Source of the DNA: Bombella pluederhausensis
GTDB lineage: Bacteria; Pseudomonadota; Alphaproteobacteria; Acetobacterales; Acetobacteraceae
Assembly (NCBI RefSeq): GCF_026385525.1
Contig: NZ_JANIDY010000001.1
Span: 62,001 to 126,000 of the forward strand
Direction: 5' to 3'
DNA: 64,000 bases
The translations under genes were made by a program, and so were the position numbers. Of this stretch, positions 1-6,734 are shown piece after piece (within the stretch, counting starts at the first letter, position 1; the number at the start of each line of letters is the position of its first letter). The notes beneath the pieces were generated by a model, which saw nothing but the letters and a program-made list of their open reading frames with translations, did not search any database and was not told the DNA's origin.

Positions 1-169
1 ATCCGCTGGTCTGCCCTGCATGTTTGATGGTGGCCTGGACAGCATGATCCTGCCCGACTGTGAATTGCGTGAAAGACCCGTCAGCTTCCGGGATGACGAA
101 TGTGACGATGATCTGCTTGCGGGTGAAGCTGTGAGTACTGGTGGCATTTGTGGCCTGTGTGGCGATCAT
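1..169 (-). CDS. Baseplate protein, 5' part (Pam3 gp17-like), cut by window edge
   Basis: The first 56 codons of a minus-strand gene are present; the rest lies beyond position 1. The ATG at 169 overlaps the stop of the baseplate plug gene in an ATGA junction, so the two are translationally coupled. The visible part begins MIATQATNATSTHSFTRKQI and continues into a hydrophobic beta-strand-like run and a 'GQDHAVQATIKHAG' stretch. Small phage baseplate proteins that follow the plug gene in contractile phages such as Pam3 open this way (an aromatic/Arg-Lys start followed by a statement about sensory 'amplification' of a scalar quantity). The assignment rests mainly on position after the plug gene and is an inference. 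Confidence 0.55.
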   Translation of the reverse strand, partial: MIATQATNATSTHSFTRKQIIVTFVIPEADGSFTQFTVGQDHAVQATIKHAGQTSG

Positions 170-465
170 GACGTGTCATCTTCATAATGGAGCAGGAAGC
201 GGGAGCCGAGATCAGGGAAGGAAGGATCGTCAGTGCCCTGTGTGTCAGTAAAATAGAGTGTTCCGGGCAGGGGGCTGGCAGGGTTGCGGATCAGGTCCGT
301 TTTGTTCTGGCAGAGTATGCCACGCAGGAGAGGTATCTGGCCTGCTGTGAGGTCCATATAGAGGCCGGTGGAAAGTTGACGCAGCCAGATACGGCATTGC
401 AGGCCAGCGATCGGGCAGGTCATGCTCTGGGAAGGGGTTGGTATGAGCGGAATAGTATAGATCAT
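166..465 (-). CDS. Phage baseplate plug protein (Pam3 gp18-like)
   Basis: This is a 99-aa beta-rich protein without signal or membrane segment. The pattern 'CRIWLRQLSTGLYMDL', then 'LLRGILCQN', then 'YFTDTQGTDDPSFPDLGSRF' matches the small plug proteins that close the central channel of contractile phage baseplates; the TDTQGTDDP..GLGSRF block is their most constant part. It lies at the end of the tail gene series, after a Dit-like gene and before a further baseplate gene, and overlaps the latter by ATGA. The preceding gene ends at 462, so this one also overlaps it by 4 nt. Family membership is from memory of the motif and not from a search. Confidence 0.75.
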   Translation of the reverse strand: MIYTIPLIPTPSQSMTCPIAGLQCRIWLRQLSTGLYMDLTAGQIPLLRGILCQNKTDLIRNPASPLPGTLYFTDTQGTDDPSFPDLGSRFLLHYEDDTS

Positions 466-1136
466 GCAGACATACCCGGTTGAAGTGTGACAGGGCCGCT
501 ATTCCGTGTCCGTGCGCCTTGAGGATGACGGCTGTTTGCCCAGAGGGATGTTCTGCTCTGGCGCACTTCCTGAATGGTTATGTTCGCTGTGATGATGTCC
601 ACGCCGTTGGTAGCTGTTCGGGTAAACTCATAGCCTGTGATGTTGGCATTGGCATAGATTCCTTCTGGTGTGGCAACGAAATACAGGTTCGTGTCTTTCA
701 CCAGCCGGGCGAGTGTCGCCAGAAAATCCTTCCGTACGGTATCTGCCCCTATGCCGATGGCGCTGCGGAGAAATCCCGGCAGAAGGGCTTCGCCAAGAGT
801 GCCGGTTTCCGAACCATCACAGGTCATGCGGATTATGGCCCTGTAGGGGGAGAACACCTTGTTGTAGCTGGTAAAACTACCTTTTTCCTGCGGAGCGGAG
901 CAGATTTCAGACTGTTCATCCAGCCGCAGGGATTCCACATGTGCGGCGGAGAGGACACGTCTGGGTTTCTGTTCCAGCGTGGGGCTGAAGGATGAGCCAT
1001 ATGGGCGGTCTGTCTGGCTCATATCGGGGCGGCGGAAAATCCCCCATTGGCGGGCAGCACGCTGCACGGCCCAGTTTTCCAGCATGGCCCCGCTAAAGGC
1101 GGAGGTTGTGGCCCGAAGGGATGTAAGGGCGGACAT
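462..1136 (-). CDS. Dit-like phage tail/baseplate protein
   Basis: The 224-aa product has the layout of Dit-like baseplate proteins of contractile phages. A basic, low-complexity N-terminus is followed, from about residue 130, by 'DTVRKDFLATLARLVKDTNL' and 'FVATPEGIYANANITGYEFTR', ending with 'ITANITIQEVRQS'. The strand pattern 'F-V-A-T-P-x-x-x-Y-x-N-x-x-I' plus a final 'I-T-x-x-E-V-R' is the usual signature of the first domain. It would join the tail tube to the baseplate hub. It sits between the tape measure gene and the plug gene, the expected place. The N-terminal 90 residues are not recognised and may contact the host-specific fibre. Confidence 0.6.
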   Translation of the reverse strand: MSALTSLRATTSAFSGAMLENWAVQRAARQWGIFRRPDMSQTDRPYGSSFSPTLEQKPRRVLSAAHVESLRLDEQSEICSAPQEKGSFTSYNKVFSPYRAIIRMTCDGSETGTLGEALLPGFLRSAIGIGADTVRKDFLATLARLVKDTNLYFVATPEGIYANANITGYEFTRTATNGVDIITANITIQEVRQSRTSLWANSRHPQGARTRNSGPVTLQPGMSA

Positions 1137-1156
1137 GGGGTAGCTCCTGTGGCGGT

Positions 1157-2176
1157 TTATCCTGTCTGGGCGAGTGTCTGGCGGGTAATGGCCCTGATGG
1201 TGCTGACTTCCACGGCTCGGGCAATATCCTGCGGCCTGTCGTGACGGGTCTCAACGGTGATGTTGATGGTCGGGCTGTGGGTTGTTGTCGTACTGTGGGG
1301 CGTCATGGGGTCTTGGCGGATCATGCCGCTCATCCTGTCGGCAAGGCGGGCCAGCGGTGGAGGCGACATGGCCGCAGGAAGTGTTCCAGATCGTGCCAGT
1401 GGTGTGCTGGTCAGTTTCTGGTTTAGCGTCCGGCTGGTTACCGTCATGGTACGGATGATGCGTTGCATCTGGTCATGCTGTGTCATGGCAGTATTCGTGT
1501 TTGTTCCACTGGGTGGGGGCACATGAGGGAACGCATCGTCTGCCCTGTCGGGAGATGACGGGAGGCTTGGAGTAGCCGGAATACTGGGGGTTATGGTGCC
1601 TGCATTCCACCCCATCCCGTTGGGAGCAGAAGGGGCATGTGCCGCCATGATGCTGCGGGCAGTCATCAGGGCGGAAAGGTTCTGAAGAAGGCTGGCCGGG
1701 TCTGATCCTGTCCGTTCCGGCGTGGCGTCATGGTTGGGAAGGCGGGTTAGAGCCTGTTCTGCATTCTGTAGGGTTGGTTCTACGTCACGCAGGGCCTGCC
1801 GTGTTACCGGGTCTGATCGTGCCAGAAGCGTGTTCCAGTCCTGTGTGGCCTGTACGGGGTCCGGCTGTGTCGTCTGGCTAGAGTGCGGTGGCACTTTCTG
1901 TTCCACAGGATAAGAAAGGACGTGCCCTTCCGGTACTGTCATTGAAGGGATGAAGGGCTGGTTTTCCGGCTGTAGATCGGCTAGCCATGCGGGCGGTGTG
2001 TTCTGGTCTGGCTGTGTAAGATTCCCGTTGAGGCCCGTAAGAGAACGCCCCCCTGTAAAAAGGGCCAGAGCTCCCATGACTTCCTGACGGAACGTGCGGG
2101 TGTTTCCGGCTTTCTGCGGGGGCGGTGTGGGAGCCGCTTTTTCAAGCTGGGTGATGAGGGTATCAAGAATTGCCAT
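1157..2176 (-). CDS. Short tail tape measure protein
   Basis: This 339-aa protein is Pro/Thr/Ser/Gln-rich through its middle. It ends with 'INITVETRHDRPQDIARAVE' and a short amphipathic helix, a C-terminal form common in tape measure proteins (a beta hairpin, then P-x-x-I-A-x-x-V). It lies directly after the tail assembly chaperone and its downstream small ORF and before the Dit-like gene, which is the fixed place for the tape measure. The start ATG is inside the end of the preceding 40-codon gene (ATGGCAATTCTTGA). At 339 residues it is short; with the usual 1.5 Å per residue the tail tube would be near 50 nm. It lacks the long hydrophobic segments of large tape measures, so identification is mainly contextual. 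Confidence 0.5.
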   Translation of the reverse strand: MAILDTLITQLEKAAPTPPPQKAGNTRTFRQEVMGALALFTGGRSLTGLNGNLTQPDQNTPPAWLADLQPENQPFIPSMTVPEGHVLSYPVEQKVPPHSSQTTQPDPVQATQDWNTLLARSDPVTRQALRDVEPTLQNAEQALTRLPNHDATPERTGSDPASLLQNLSALMTARSIMAAHAPSAPNGMGWNAGTITPSIPATPSLPSSPDRADDAFPHVPPPSGTNTNTAMTQHDQMQRIIRTMTVTSRTLNQKLTSTPLARSGTLPAAMSPPPLARLADRMSGMIRQDPMTPHSTTTTHSPTINITVETRHDRPQDIARAVEVSTIRAITRQTLAQTG

Positions 2177-2285
2177 TCATGCGCTCCACGGCCGCAACTT
2201 CCCAGAGAAGCCACATATCTTCACTGTCATAGAGGGTTTTCAGCTCATGTAATGTGGCTAGTCCCGACCCGATGACGAATGCCAT
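2163..2285 (-). CDS. Small tail protein, possible frameshift partner of the tail chaperone
   Basis: A 40-codon reading frame encodes MAFVIGSGLATLHELKTLYD followed by SEDMWLLWEVAAVERMNGNS. It fills the gap between the chaperone (stop at 2300) and the tape measure (start 2176) and its TGA overlaps the tape measure start. The leucine/tryptophan-rich helix resembles the short C-terminal extensions or mini-proteins encoded between tail chaperone and tape measure in many phages. Its frame is the -1 frame of the chaperone and is open all the way back to a T TTT TTC heptamer at 2381-2387. It may therefore be made as a fusion, as a separate protein, or both. No strong Shine-Dalgarno is visible before its ATG. 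Confidence 0.55.
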   Translation of the reverse strand: MAFVIGSGLATLHELKTLYDSEDMWLLWEVAAVERMNGNS

Positions 2286-2299
2286 AGGGCCGGAAAGAT

Positions 2300-2761
2300 T
2301 TACGCAGCGGGCGGAGGCGCGTCCGGCTGTGTGTCCCTCAATATGGCGATGAGGGGATAGATCTGGTAAATTGCGGCCTTGAAAAAATCCACGTTGAGCC
2401 GGAAGGCTTCGGCCCGTAGGGCAGGCAACGTGTTGGGGTCCGTAATATCGGCCTCGATGAGCGGGGCTGGGTCGATGGCCCTGTTCGTGGGGTCACGGCG
2501 GATCGTCACGCAGTCGAGAAGGCCAGTGAAGGCCCTGTCGCAGTCTTCGTCACTCATATGGCCGAATAACGCCATGCTCTGGCCGGAAAGACCGGCAATG
2601 CCACTCTGCAGGGCTTCCCGTGGGGTGTTGGCCCCCGCACGGGCAAGGGCACGGACAACATGCCGTGCCCAGCGGTCTGCCGTGAAGGCCGACATGCGGG
2701 AAATGACAAAGCATTTCCCGGCATCACTCCCTTCCTGCGGGCTCCATTCAGTCTGCTTCAT
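2300..2761 (-). CDS. Tail assembly chaperone
   Basis: The 153-aa helical protein starts 'MKQTEWSPQEGSDAGKCFVI', continues with a 'RWARHVVRAL' helix and a 'DEDCDRAFTGLLDCVTIRRD' block, and ends with 'LNVDFFKAAIYQIYPLIAIL'. Proteins of this size and layout stand between the tail tube and tape measure genes in contractile phages and coat the tape measure before tail assembly. It is followed by a 40-codon ORF in the -1 frame. The codons GAT TTT TTC near residue 127 form the slippery heptamer T TTT TTC. Assignment is from position and general resemblance. Confidence 0.6.
   Translation of the reverse strand: MKQTEWSPQEGSDAGKCFVISRMSAFTADRWARHVVRALARAGANTPREALQSGIAGLSGQSMALFGHMSDEDCDRAFTGLLDCVTIRRDPTNRAIDPAPLIEADITDPNTLPALRAEAFRLNVDFFKAAIYQIYPLIAILRDTQPDAPPPAA
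2381..2387 (-). other. Candidate programmed -1 frameshift site T TTT TTC
   Basis: On the minus strand the chaperone codons GAT-TTT-TTC present the heptamer T TTT TTC in the correct phase for simultaneous -1 slippage. After slippage the new frame is open for 32 codons and then runs in phase into the ATG at 2285 and on to the TGA at 2163. Tail assembly chaperone genes of many phages use exactly such a slip. Against it, the site is about 28 codons before the normal stop, farther upstream than usual, and the linker read in the -1 frame is not clearly protein-like. Confidence 0.4.
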
Positions 2762-2773
2762 GATGGGACTGCC

Positions 2774-3211
2774 TTACACACCGGCAGGGAGAACTGTCTC
2801 CCATGTGATGTTGACGGTCCGGTCGCCCAGCGTGGTGTCACCGGCGGGCACGGGGTCATAGTCCGTCAGGCAGCCATTGGTGAAGGTGAAGCGCTGGCCG
2901 AGCCCCTTCAGCAGCAGTTCGCCATTCAGTTCATAGACAGTCCTTGCCTGTCGTGAGGCTGTGGCAATGGCATCAAACACCGGCAGGGAGCGGGAGCCGG
3001 CAGAAAAATGCAGAGACATCTGATAGGCGGAAGGGACGAAGCCTTTATTGAGCTTGCCATCAATGGAGAGGCTGGTGGTGGCGAGTTTCAGCTTCTGTGA
3101 ACTGCCCCAGCCGTGATTGGTAGCCCAGTTCTCCAGCGTGATGGGGGCATTGAAAAGCGTCTTGACCGTGAGGGTGAACACGGCATCAGCAGATGTGACC
3201 AATGTGGACAT
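2774..3211 (-). CDS. Phage tail tube protein
   Basis: The 145-aa product begins 'MSTLVTSADAVFTLTVKTLF' and includes 'LENWATNHGW', 'LSIDGKLNKGFVPSAYQMSL' and a closing 'VNITWETVLPAGV'. This matches the tail tube proteins of small contractile phages, where a first strand 'A-D-A-V-x-x-L-x-V-x-x-L-F', a 'D-G-x-L-x-x-G-x-V-P' turn and a final 'R-x-x-x-I-x-W-E' strand recur. It forms the inner tube within the sheath made by the preceding gene. It begins 2 nt after the sheath stop, so translational coupling is likely. Confidence 0.75.
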   Translation of the reverse strand: MSTLVTSADAVFTLTVKTLFNAPITLENWATNHGWGSSQKLKLATTSLSIDGKLNKGFVPSAYQMSLHFSAGSRSLPVFDAIATASRQARTVYELNGELLLKGLGQRFTFTNGCLTDYDPVPAGDTTLGDRTVNITWETVLPAGV

Positions 3212-3213
3212 GG

Positions 3214-4383
3214 TTACTGAACCTCAATGGATGTGAGGGAGATGGACTGGACAGACTGGCCATCCGTGTACCAGAAGCGGCAGGGTGGGCTTTTACGGGC
3301 TGTCCTGATGCTGGCCGCCGCCGTGGAAGCATTGGGCTGGAAGTACCAGCCCCGTGTCTGCACCGTGTCGCTGATGGTTGTGCCAGCGCTGCGGTCGATC
3401 TGCTGTTTCTGGAGGGATGTAAGCTGGATGCCGGGCCTGATGGCGCCAAAGCGCAGGGCCTGATTGATGACATCCTGCACGGCAGCGGAGATCATGCCAT
3501 CGCCGATGGTGTCATAGGGAATCTGCCCGGACTGGAGAAGCAGCGTGGTCAGGGCTGACTGGAAGGCGGCATTCAGCCATATCTGGTTGATGTAGCTGTC
3601 CGCCCAGAGAAATGCCCCGGACACATGGCCATCTTCCAGCCACTGGAACCGTCCCAGACCATTCGCATAGGCACCATAGAAATTATAGCCATTGCTGCGG
3701 AGTGTGGCTGCTGTGACGGCATCGGTGACGCTGGGGGTCAGCAGTCCGCTGCGGCGGAAGCAGAGATTCGTGCGGCCATTCGTGGCGTCAAAGTCGATGG
3801 AAGCCATCCAGCCAAGGCAGAAAGCGGCCGCCAGAGGGTCGTGATAAAGCAGTGTCGTGCCATCAATGGCCTGTGCCTGTAACCATGTGCCGAAGCTTGT
3901 GCTGTTCTGGGCGGCAAGGGCCTGTTCATCTGTATCCCATGCTACATACCAGTAGCGGTCCGACTGGCCGGCCACCCATGTGGCGAAGGCCTGTTTCTGT
4001 GCCAGCGTGGGCTCCCAGACTGTAGTGAAACCAGCAAAGTTCTGGCTCTGGCTGGTGATGAGCTCCATGAGGCCCGCTGGGTCTGCCTGATGGGTAGGGT
4101 CCGCCATGTAGATGAGCAGTGTGGCCGGTGTTTGTGCCGCATCTTCGTGGCTGCCGAAATAGACGGCTGCCATGCGGGCCTCGATGCCGTTGGTGGGGAA
4201 GTCCCTCGTGACATCGGAGAGTGAACCATACTGCTTCAGCGTTCCGGTGCTGAGTGCGGCGGAATCAGACGGCCCCGTGATGAGGAGGCCGTTCATGAAG
4301 GGGACGCCGCCTTCCGTGCCCAGTGTGGCCGGATTGATGCTGACAGTCTGTGAGAGGGGGATGGTGCCTGTCATGGAGGCCAT
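3214..4383 (-). CDS. Contractile tail sheath protein, DUF3383 family
   Basis: A 389-aa protein opens 'MASMTGTIPLSQTVSINPAT' and contains 'GLLITGPSD', 'VAGQSDRYWYVAWDTDEQAL', 'LGWMASIDFDATNGRTNLCF' and 'LWADSYINQIWLNAAFQSAL'. These are hallmarks of DUF3383, the sheath family of many small myoviruses: an N-terminal I-P-L-S-x-x-V-S-V-x-P, a central 'G-x-x-x-S-x-D-F-x-x-x-x-G-R-x-x-L-x-F' and a 'W-x-D-x-Y-x-x-x-x-W-L' region. Its presence shows that the prophage tail is contractile. It stands between the neck terminator gene and the tube gene, as expected. Confidence 0.85.
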   Translation of the reverse strand: MASMTGTIPLSQTVSINPATLGTEGGVPFMNGLLITGPSDSAALSTGTLKQYGSLSDVTRDFPTNGIEARMAAVYFGSHEDAAQTPATLLIYMADPTHQADPAGLMELITSQSQNFAGFTTVWEPTLAQKQAFATWVAGQSDRYWYVAWDTDEQALAAQNSTSFGTWLQAQAIDGTTLLYHDPLAAAFCLGWMASIDFDATNGRTNLCFRRSGLLTPSVTDAVTAATLRSNGYNFYGAYANGLGRFQWLEDGHVSGAFLWADSYINQIWLNAAFQSALTTLLLQSGQIPYDTIGDGMISAAVQDVINQALRFGAIRPGIQLTSLQKQQIDRSAGTTISDTVQTRGWYFQPNASTAAASIRTARKSPPCRFWYTDGQSVQSISLTSIEVQ

Positions 4384-4436
4384 AGAGGTGTCCTTGTCTG
4401 CAAGACGTAAGGGAGAGGTCTGCCCGGTGGGAAGGG

Positions 4437-4997
4437 TCAGTTATGGTCGGTCAGGTCTGCTTCCGTGATGGAAGACATGGCGAGGGCTGTGGCTGTTTCG
4501 ACCGGGCGGCAGAGGCGTGTTTCCACGACCAGAGTCAGGGTAAGAGTGGCTGAATCGTCATAACGCTGCTCTGCACTGATGAATCCGTGCTGCGAGAGAG
4601 GCCCTGTCCCAAGGGGCGCCATGTCATTCCGTCTTTGCTGGAACCAGCTGACAGCTCCAGCATCACGCCAGAGTGTACTGATGCTGCCGAATACGGTGAG
4701 TGCTGCTGCCCCATAGGCCGTAAGCTGGATGGAGAGCTCTATCGGCTGGGTGATGGTGACGGATGTCGGGCTGTATTCATGATGGTTGGTGGCCAGCGGG
4801 CGGCGTGAGACAGCCTGCATGACCATGAAATCCGCCCGTGGTGGCGGGAGACGGTTCTGCTGGCCCTGAAAGAGCGCCCAGTCAGATGGCAGGGCCGTGG
4901 CCTTCAGCCAGTCTCCGACCATCTGCATGATGGTGCTTTCTGAAGGGCTTAGTTGGCTGTCTGCTGGGTCTGACGTGTGACGATCAGGCGACACCAT
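4437..4997 (-). CDS. Phage neck terminator protein (gp12-like)
   Basis: The protein carries 'ESTIMQMVGDWLKATALPSD', 'LFQGQQNRLPPPRADFMVMQ', 'ELSIQLTAYGAAA' and 'WFQQRRNDMAPLG', the pattern of neck terminator (LIC_12616/gp12-like) proteins that cap the tail tube at the head side. I place the start at 4997 because GGGGAA lies 7 nt upstream; an ATG at 5012 is possible but has no ribosome site, and the ATG at 4928 would trim to the conserved core. The chosen start overlaps the end of the head-closure gene (stop at 4949) by about 50 nt. It is followed by the sheath gene. Confidence 0.65.
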   Translation of the reverse strand: MVSPDRHTSDPADSQLSPSESTIMQMVGDWLKATALPSDWALFQGQQNRLPPPRADFMVMQAVSRRPLATNHHEYSPTSVTITQPIELSIQLTAYGAAALTVFGSISTLWRDAGAVSWFQQRRNDMAPLGTGPLSQHGFISAEQRYDDSATLTLTLVVETRLCRPVETATALAMSSITEADLTDHN

Positions 4998-5332
4998 GTA
5001 TTGGTTCCCCATTGTTCAAGGATTTTCGTGACAAGCCATTCCGAGCCTTCGAAAAGGACGCTGTCCCCGCCAGTCTGTAGGGGGCGGCTTAGTGTATGGG
5101 CGCTACCTTTCAGGTAGATGGTGCGGCTTTCGCCTTGCTGGGCGATGTCCCCGATAAGTTGGAGGATGTTGCCGGGAGCTGGCTGGACATCAATCATGAC
5201 CGGAACGTCTTCATAGAGCGGTCTGGTGCTGTAATCGGCAGCCAGTTCTGTTCCTGTCATGCGGCGGAGCAGGGCCGGGGTAAGAGGGTTGATGACGGAG
5301 GTCATGCTGCTGGCAAGCGAGAAAAGATTCAT
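4949..5332 (-). CDS. Head closure / neck protein (unnamed family)
   Basis: From the ATG at 5332 the product is 127 aa and begins MNLFSLASSMTSVINPLTPA, with 'DVPVMIDVQPAPGNILQLIG', 'SRTIYLKGSAHTL' and a C-terminal 'LVTKILEQWGTNTWCRLIVT'. The pattern (short N-terminal helix, 'V-x-V-Q-P-x-x-x-x-x-L', a strand 'I-x-x-Y', then 'Y/W-x-V-x-x-x-x-x-W-x-x-x-x-W-x-x-x-x-V') is that of small head-closure proteins between the connector and the neck terminator. The frame is open upstream to 5581, but that part is Pro/Gln/Arg-rich, not protein-like, and would run across the plus-strand gene at 5503. The ribosome site before 5332 is weak. Confidence 0.55.
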   Translation of the reverse strand: MNLFSLASSMTSVINPLTPALLRRMTGTELAADYSTRPLYEDVPVMIDVQPAPGNILQLIGDIAQQGESRTIYLKGSAHTLSRPLQTGGDSVLFEGSEWLVTKILEQWGTNTWCRLIVTRQTQQTAN

Positions 5333-5502
5333 GGATATCGGGTCATGGCCGGGGGAAAGGCATGTTGAAGGACTCCCATAGCGGAAGGGCAGTGTGGTAA
5401 TGAGGGGAGTAAATTGGCGGGTTGTTGCGTCTGCGCCACGGTTTGGCCGGTTCTGGCTGACTTGAGGGGTATCTCCAGCCCGTGAGACAGGAGTGAACGT
5501 AT

Positions 5503-5694
5503 ATGTATGGTGCTGTAACCGGAAAGGTTGCGCTGTTTGCCGTGGTGCTGATCCTGTGTCTGCTGTCTCTGACACGGACATTCTTCCTGATGAACCGGGC
5601 TGGTGATGGGGAGCGTTTCACATTTGGTACGGTGACCCGTATCGTGACGCCGTTCCTGTTCGCCTATGTCGTCTGGTGGTTGCTCTGGCATTGA
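5503..5694 (+). CDS. Small two-helix membrane protein, plus-strand gene inside the late operon
   Basis: This 63-aa protein has two clear hydrophobic segments, roughly residues 8-25 (VALFAVVLILCLLSL) and 45-62 (IVTPFLFAYVVWWLLW), separated by a polar loop 'FFLMNRAGDGERFTFG'. ACAGGAG stands 10 nt before the ATG. A strong GC-rich hairpin with a short T run follows at 5746-5774. It is transcribed against the surrounding phage genes and lies in the only sizeable gap between the connector and head-closure genes. That is how phage morons (independently expressed cargo genes) are arranged. Function is unknown; superinfection exclusion, holin-like or other membrane roles are all open. No antisense late gene needs this interval. 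Confidence 0.55.
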   Translation: MYGAVTGKVALFAVVLILCLLSLTRTFFLMNRAGDGERFTFGTVTRIVTPFLFAYVVWWLLWH

Positions 5695-5745
5695 GGGTAA
5701 AGCGCCCCGTGAAGGATGGCTCTCTGATCCTGAGAGCCTGATGAC

Positions 5746-5775
5746 CGGCCCGTTCCGTCTGGAGCGGGCCGTTTC
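5746..5775 (+). terminator. Intrinsic terminator after the small membrane gene
   Basis: CGGCCCGTTCC and GGAGCGGGCCG form an 11-bp stem with a GTCT loop, followed by TTTC. A second, weaker hairpin (GCTCTC/GAGAGC, 5719-5737) stands just before it. Its position 50 nt after the plus-strand stop at 5694 supports an independent plus-strand transcription unit. Confidence 0.6.
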
Positions 5776-5779
5776 TGTA

Positions 5780-6247
5780 TCAGGGCCAGAGGCGGGCCGG
5801 ATGGGACTGACCGGGCAGAAAACGCATCTGGCGGAGGGAGGCCGTAGCCTGCCAGAACATCAGCCCATATTGTGTCTGGCTGAACCACCCAGCCTGACGG
5901 GGTAGAGCGCTGCCATCCAGCGTAATGGAGACAGCCCCTTGCGTAGCGGAGGAAATCCGCCCGACAGGCGGTGCCGCAGGTGACCCGGTGGCGGGATCAC
6001 TGGCTGAGGCGGTGGCATCAGACGCAAAAAGCTGTGCCTGATGTGCTACCAGCAGCCAGAGTAGTGTTCTGCGCTTCTTCATGTTCCGGACAGGGGAGCT
6101 GCCTGTATTATTGAGGATGAGTTCAGCCAGCTGGAAGAACCCTTCCGCCTGCCCGGCACTGACACGGCCTGCAAAGGCCGGATAAGCCGCCAGCCAGTCC
6201 TGATAGGAGAATGAGACCTGCCCTGAAGGCGGAGTAGAGTCTGTCAT
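5780..6247 (-). CDS. Head-tail connector, DUF4054 family
   Basis: From the ATG at 6247 the product is 155 aa ([20 protein letters not shown]). It has the DUF4054 order: 'YPAFAG', '[20 protein letters not shown]', '[16 protein letters not shown]', '[20 protein letters not shown]' and '[20 protein letters not shown]'. The run 'G-R-I-S-S-A-T-x-G-S/A-V' and 'W-F-x-Q-T-x-Y-G-x-x-F/Y-W-x-A-T' is diagnostic. The family forms the connector ring bound to the portal. A longer frame begins at 6307, but the added residues are not conserved-looking. Confidence 0.8.
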   Translation of the reverse strand: MTDSTPPSGQVSFSYQDWLAAYPAFAGRVSAGQAEGFFQLAELILNNTGSSPVRNMKKRRTLLWLLVAHQAQLFASDATASASDPATGSPAAPPVGRISSATQGAVSITLDGSALPRQAGWFSQTQYGLMFWQATASLRQMRFLPGQSHPARLWP

Positions 6248-6317
6248 GAGGGGGCATTGTCTCCCGGTTGGTGGACCCGTGCCGTTCCGGCAGATGCCGT
6301 GTGGCACGGGTCAGCAA

Positions 6318-6731
6318 TCATGCTGTCATCTGCATGGGGGTAACCCCTTCCGTCAGGGTGGTGGGGTCGGCGCCTTCCAGCCCTGTGCGTTCTTTGGCCA
6401 GTTCAGCCATGGCGTTCTCAGCACGGGCGGGCGTGTTCTCGGCAAAGATAATCTTCCGGGTGATGAGATCACTCTGCCTGTTCTGCTCCAGCCATGCTTT
6501 CCAGAAGTCCGTTGGCACGGTGGTACGTCCGGCCCGGCCAAGCAGGCGGTTTTCCGCTGGGTGGTAGAGCGGGTCCTGCCGGATGCCGTTCAGCAGAATG
6601 GAGGATCGGGCCTGTGGCGGGGCCATGATGGGCGCCGTGGCCTGTGTCCGTTCGCTCAGGCTGGTGATGTCGTGCAGGTCGAGCCGAATGCCAGAGGGCA
6701 GGCGGCAGAGGACGGTAACGGTATCGGCCAT
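6318..6731 (-). CDS. Phage head-region protein of unknown function
   Basis: A 137-aa protein begins 3 nt after the capsid stop. It opens [20 protein letters not shown], a short beta segment of the type seen in small head accessory proteins (V-x-x-x-L-P-x-G-L/I-x-L), and has a central '[11 protein letters not shown]' helix and '[18 protein letters not shown]'. Genes of this kind ('V-x-C-K-L-P-x-G-L' start, 'F-W-x-x-W-x-x-x-N' centre) lie between capsid and connector genes in DUF2184-type phages. I cannot name a function; a head decoration or connector-adaptor role is a guess from position. Confidence 0.6.
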   Translation of the reverse strand: MADTVTVLCRLPSGIRLDLHDITSLSERTQATAPIMAPPQARSSILLNGIRQDPLYHPAENRLLGRAGRTTVPTDFWKAWLEQNRQSDLITRKIIFAENTPARAENAMAELAKERTGLEGADPTTLTEGVTPMQMTA

Positions 6732-6734
6732 GTG

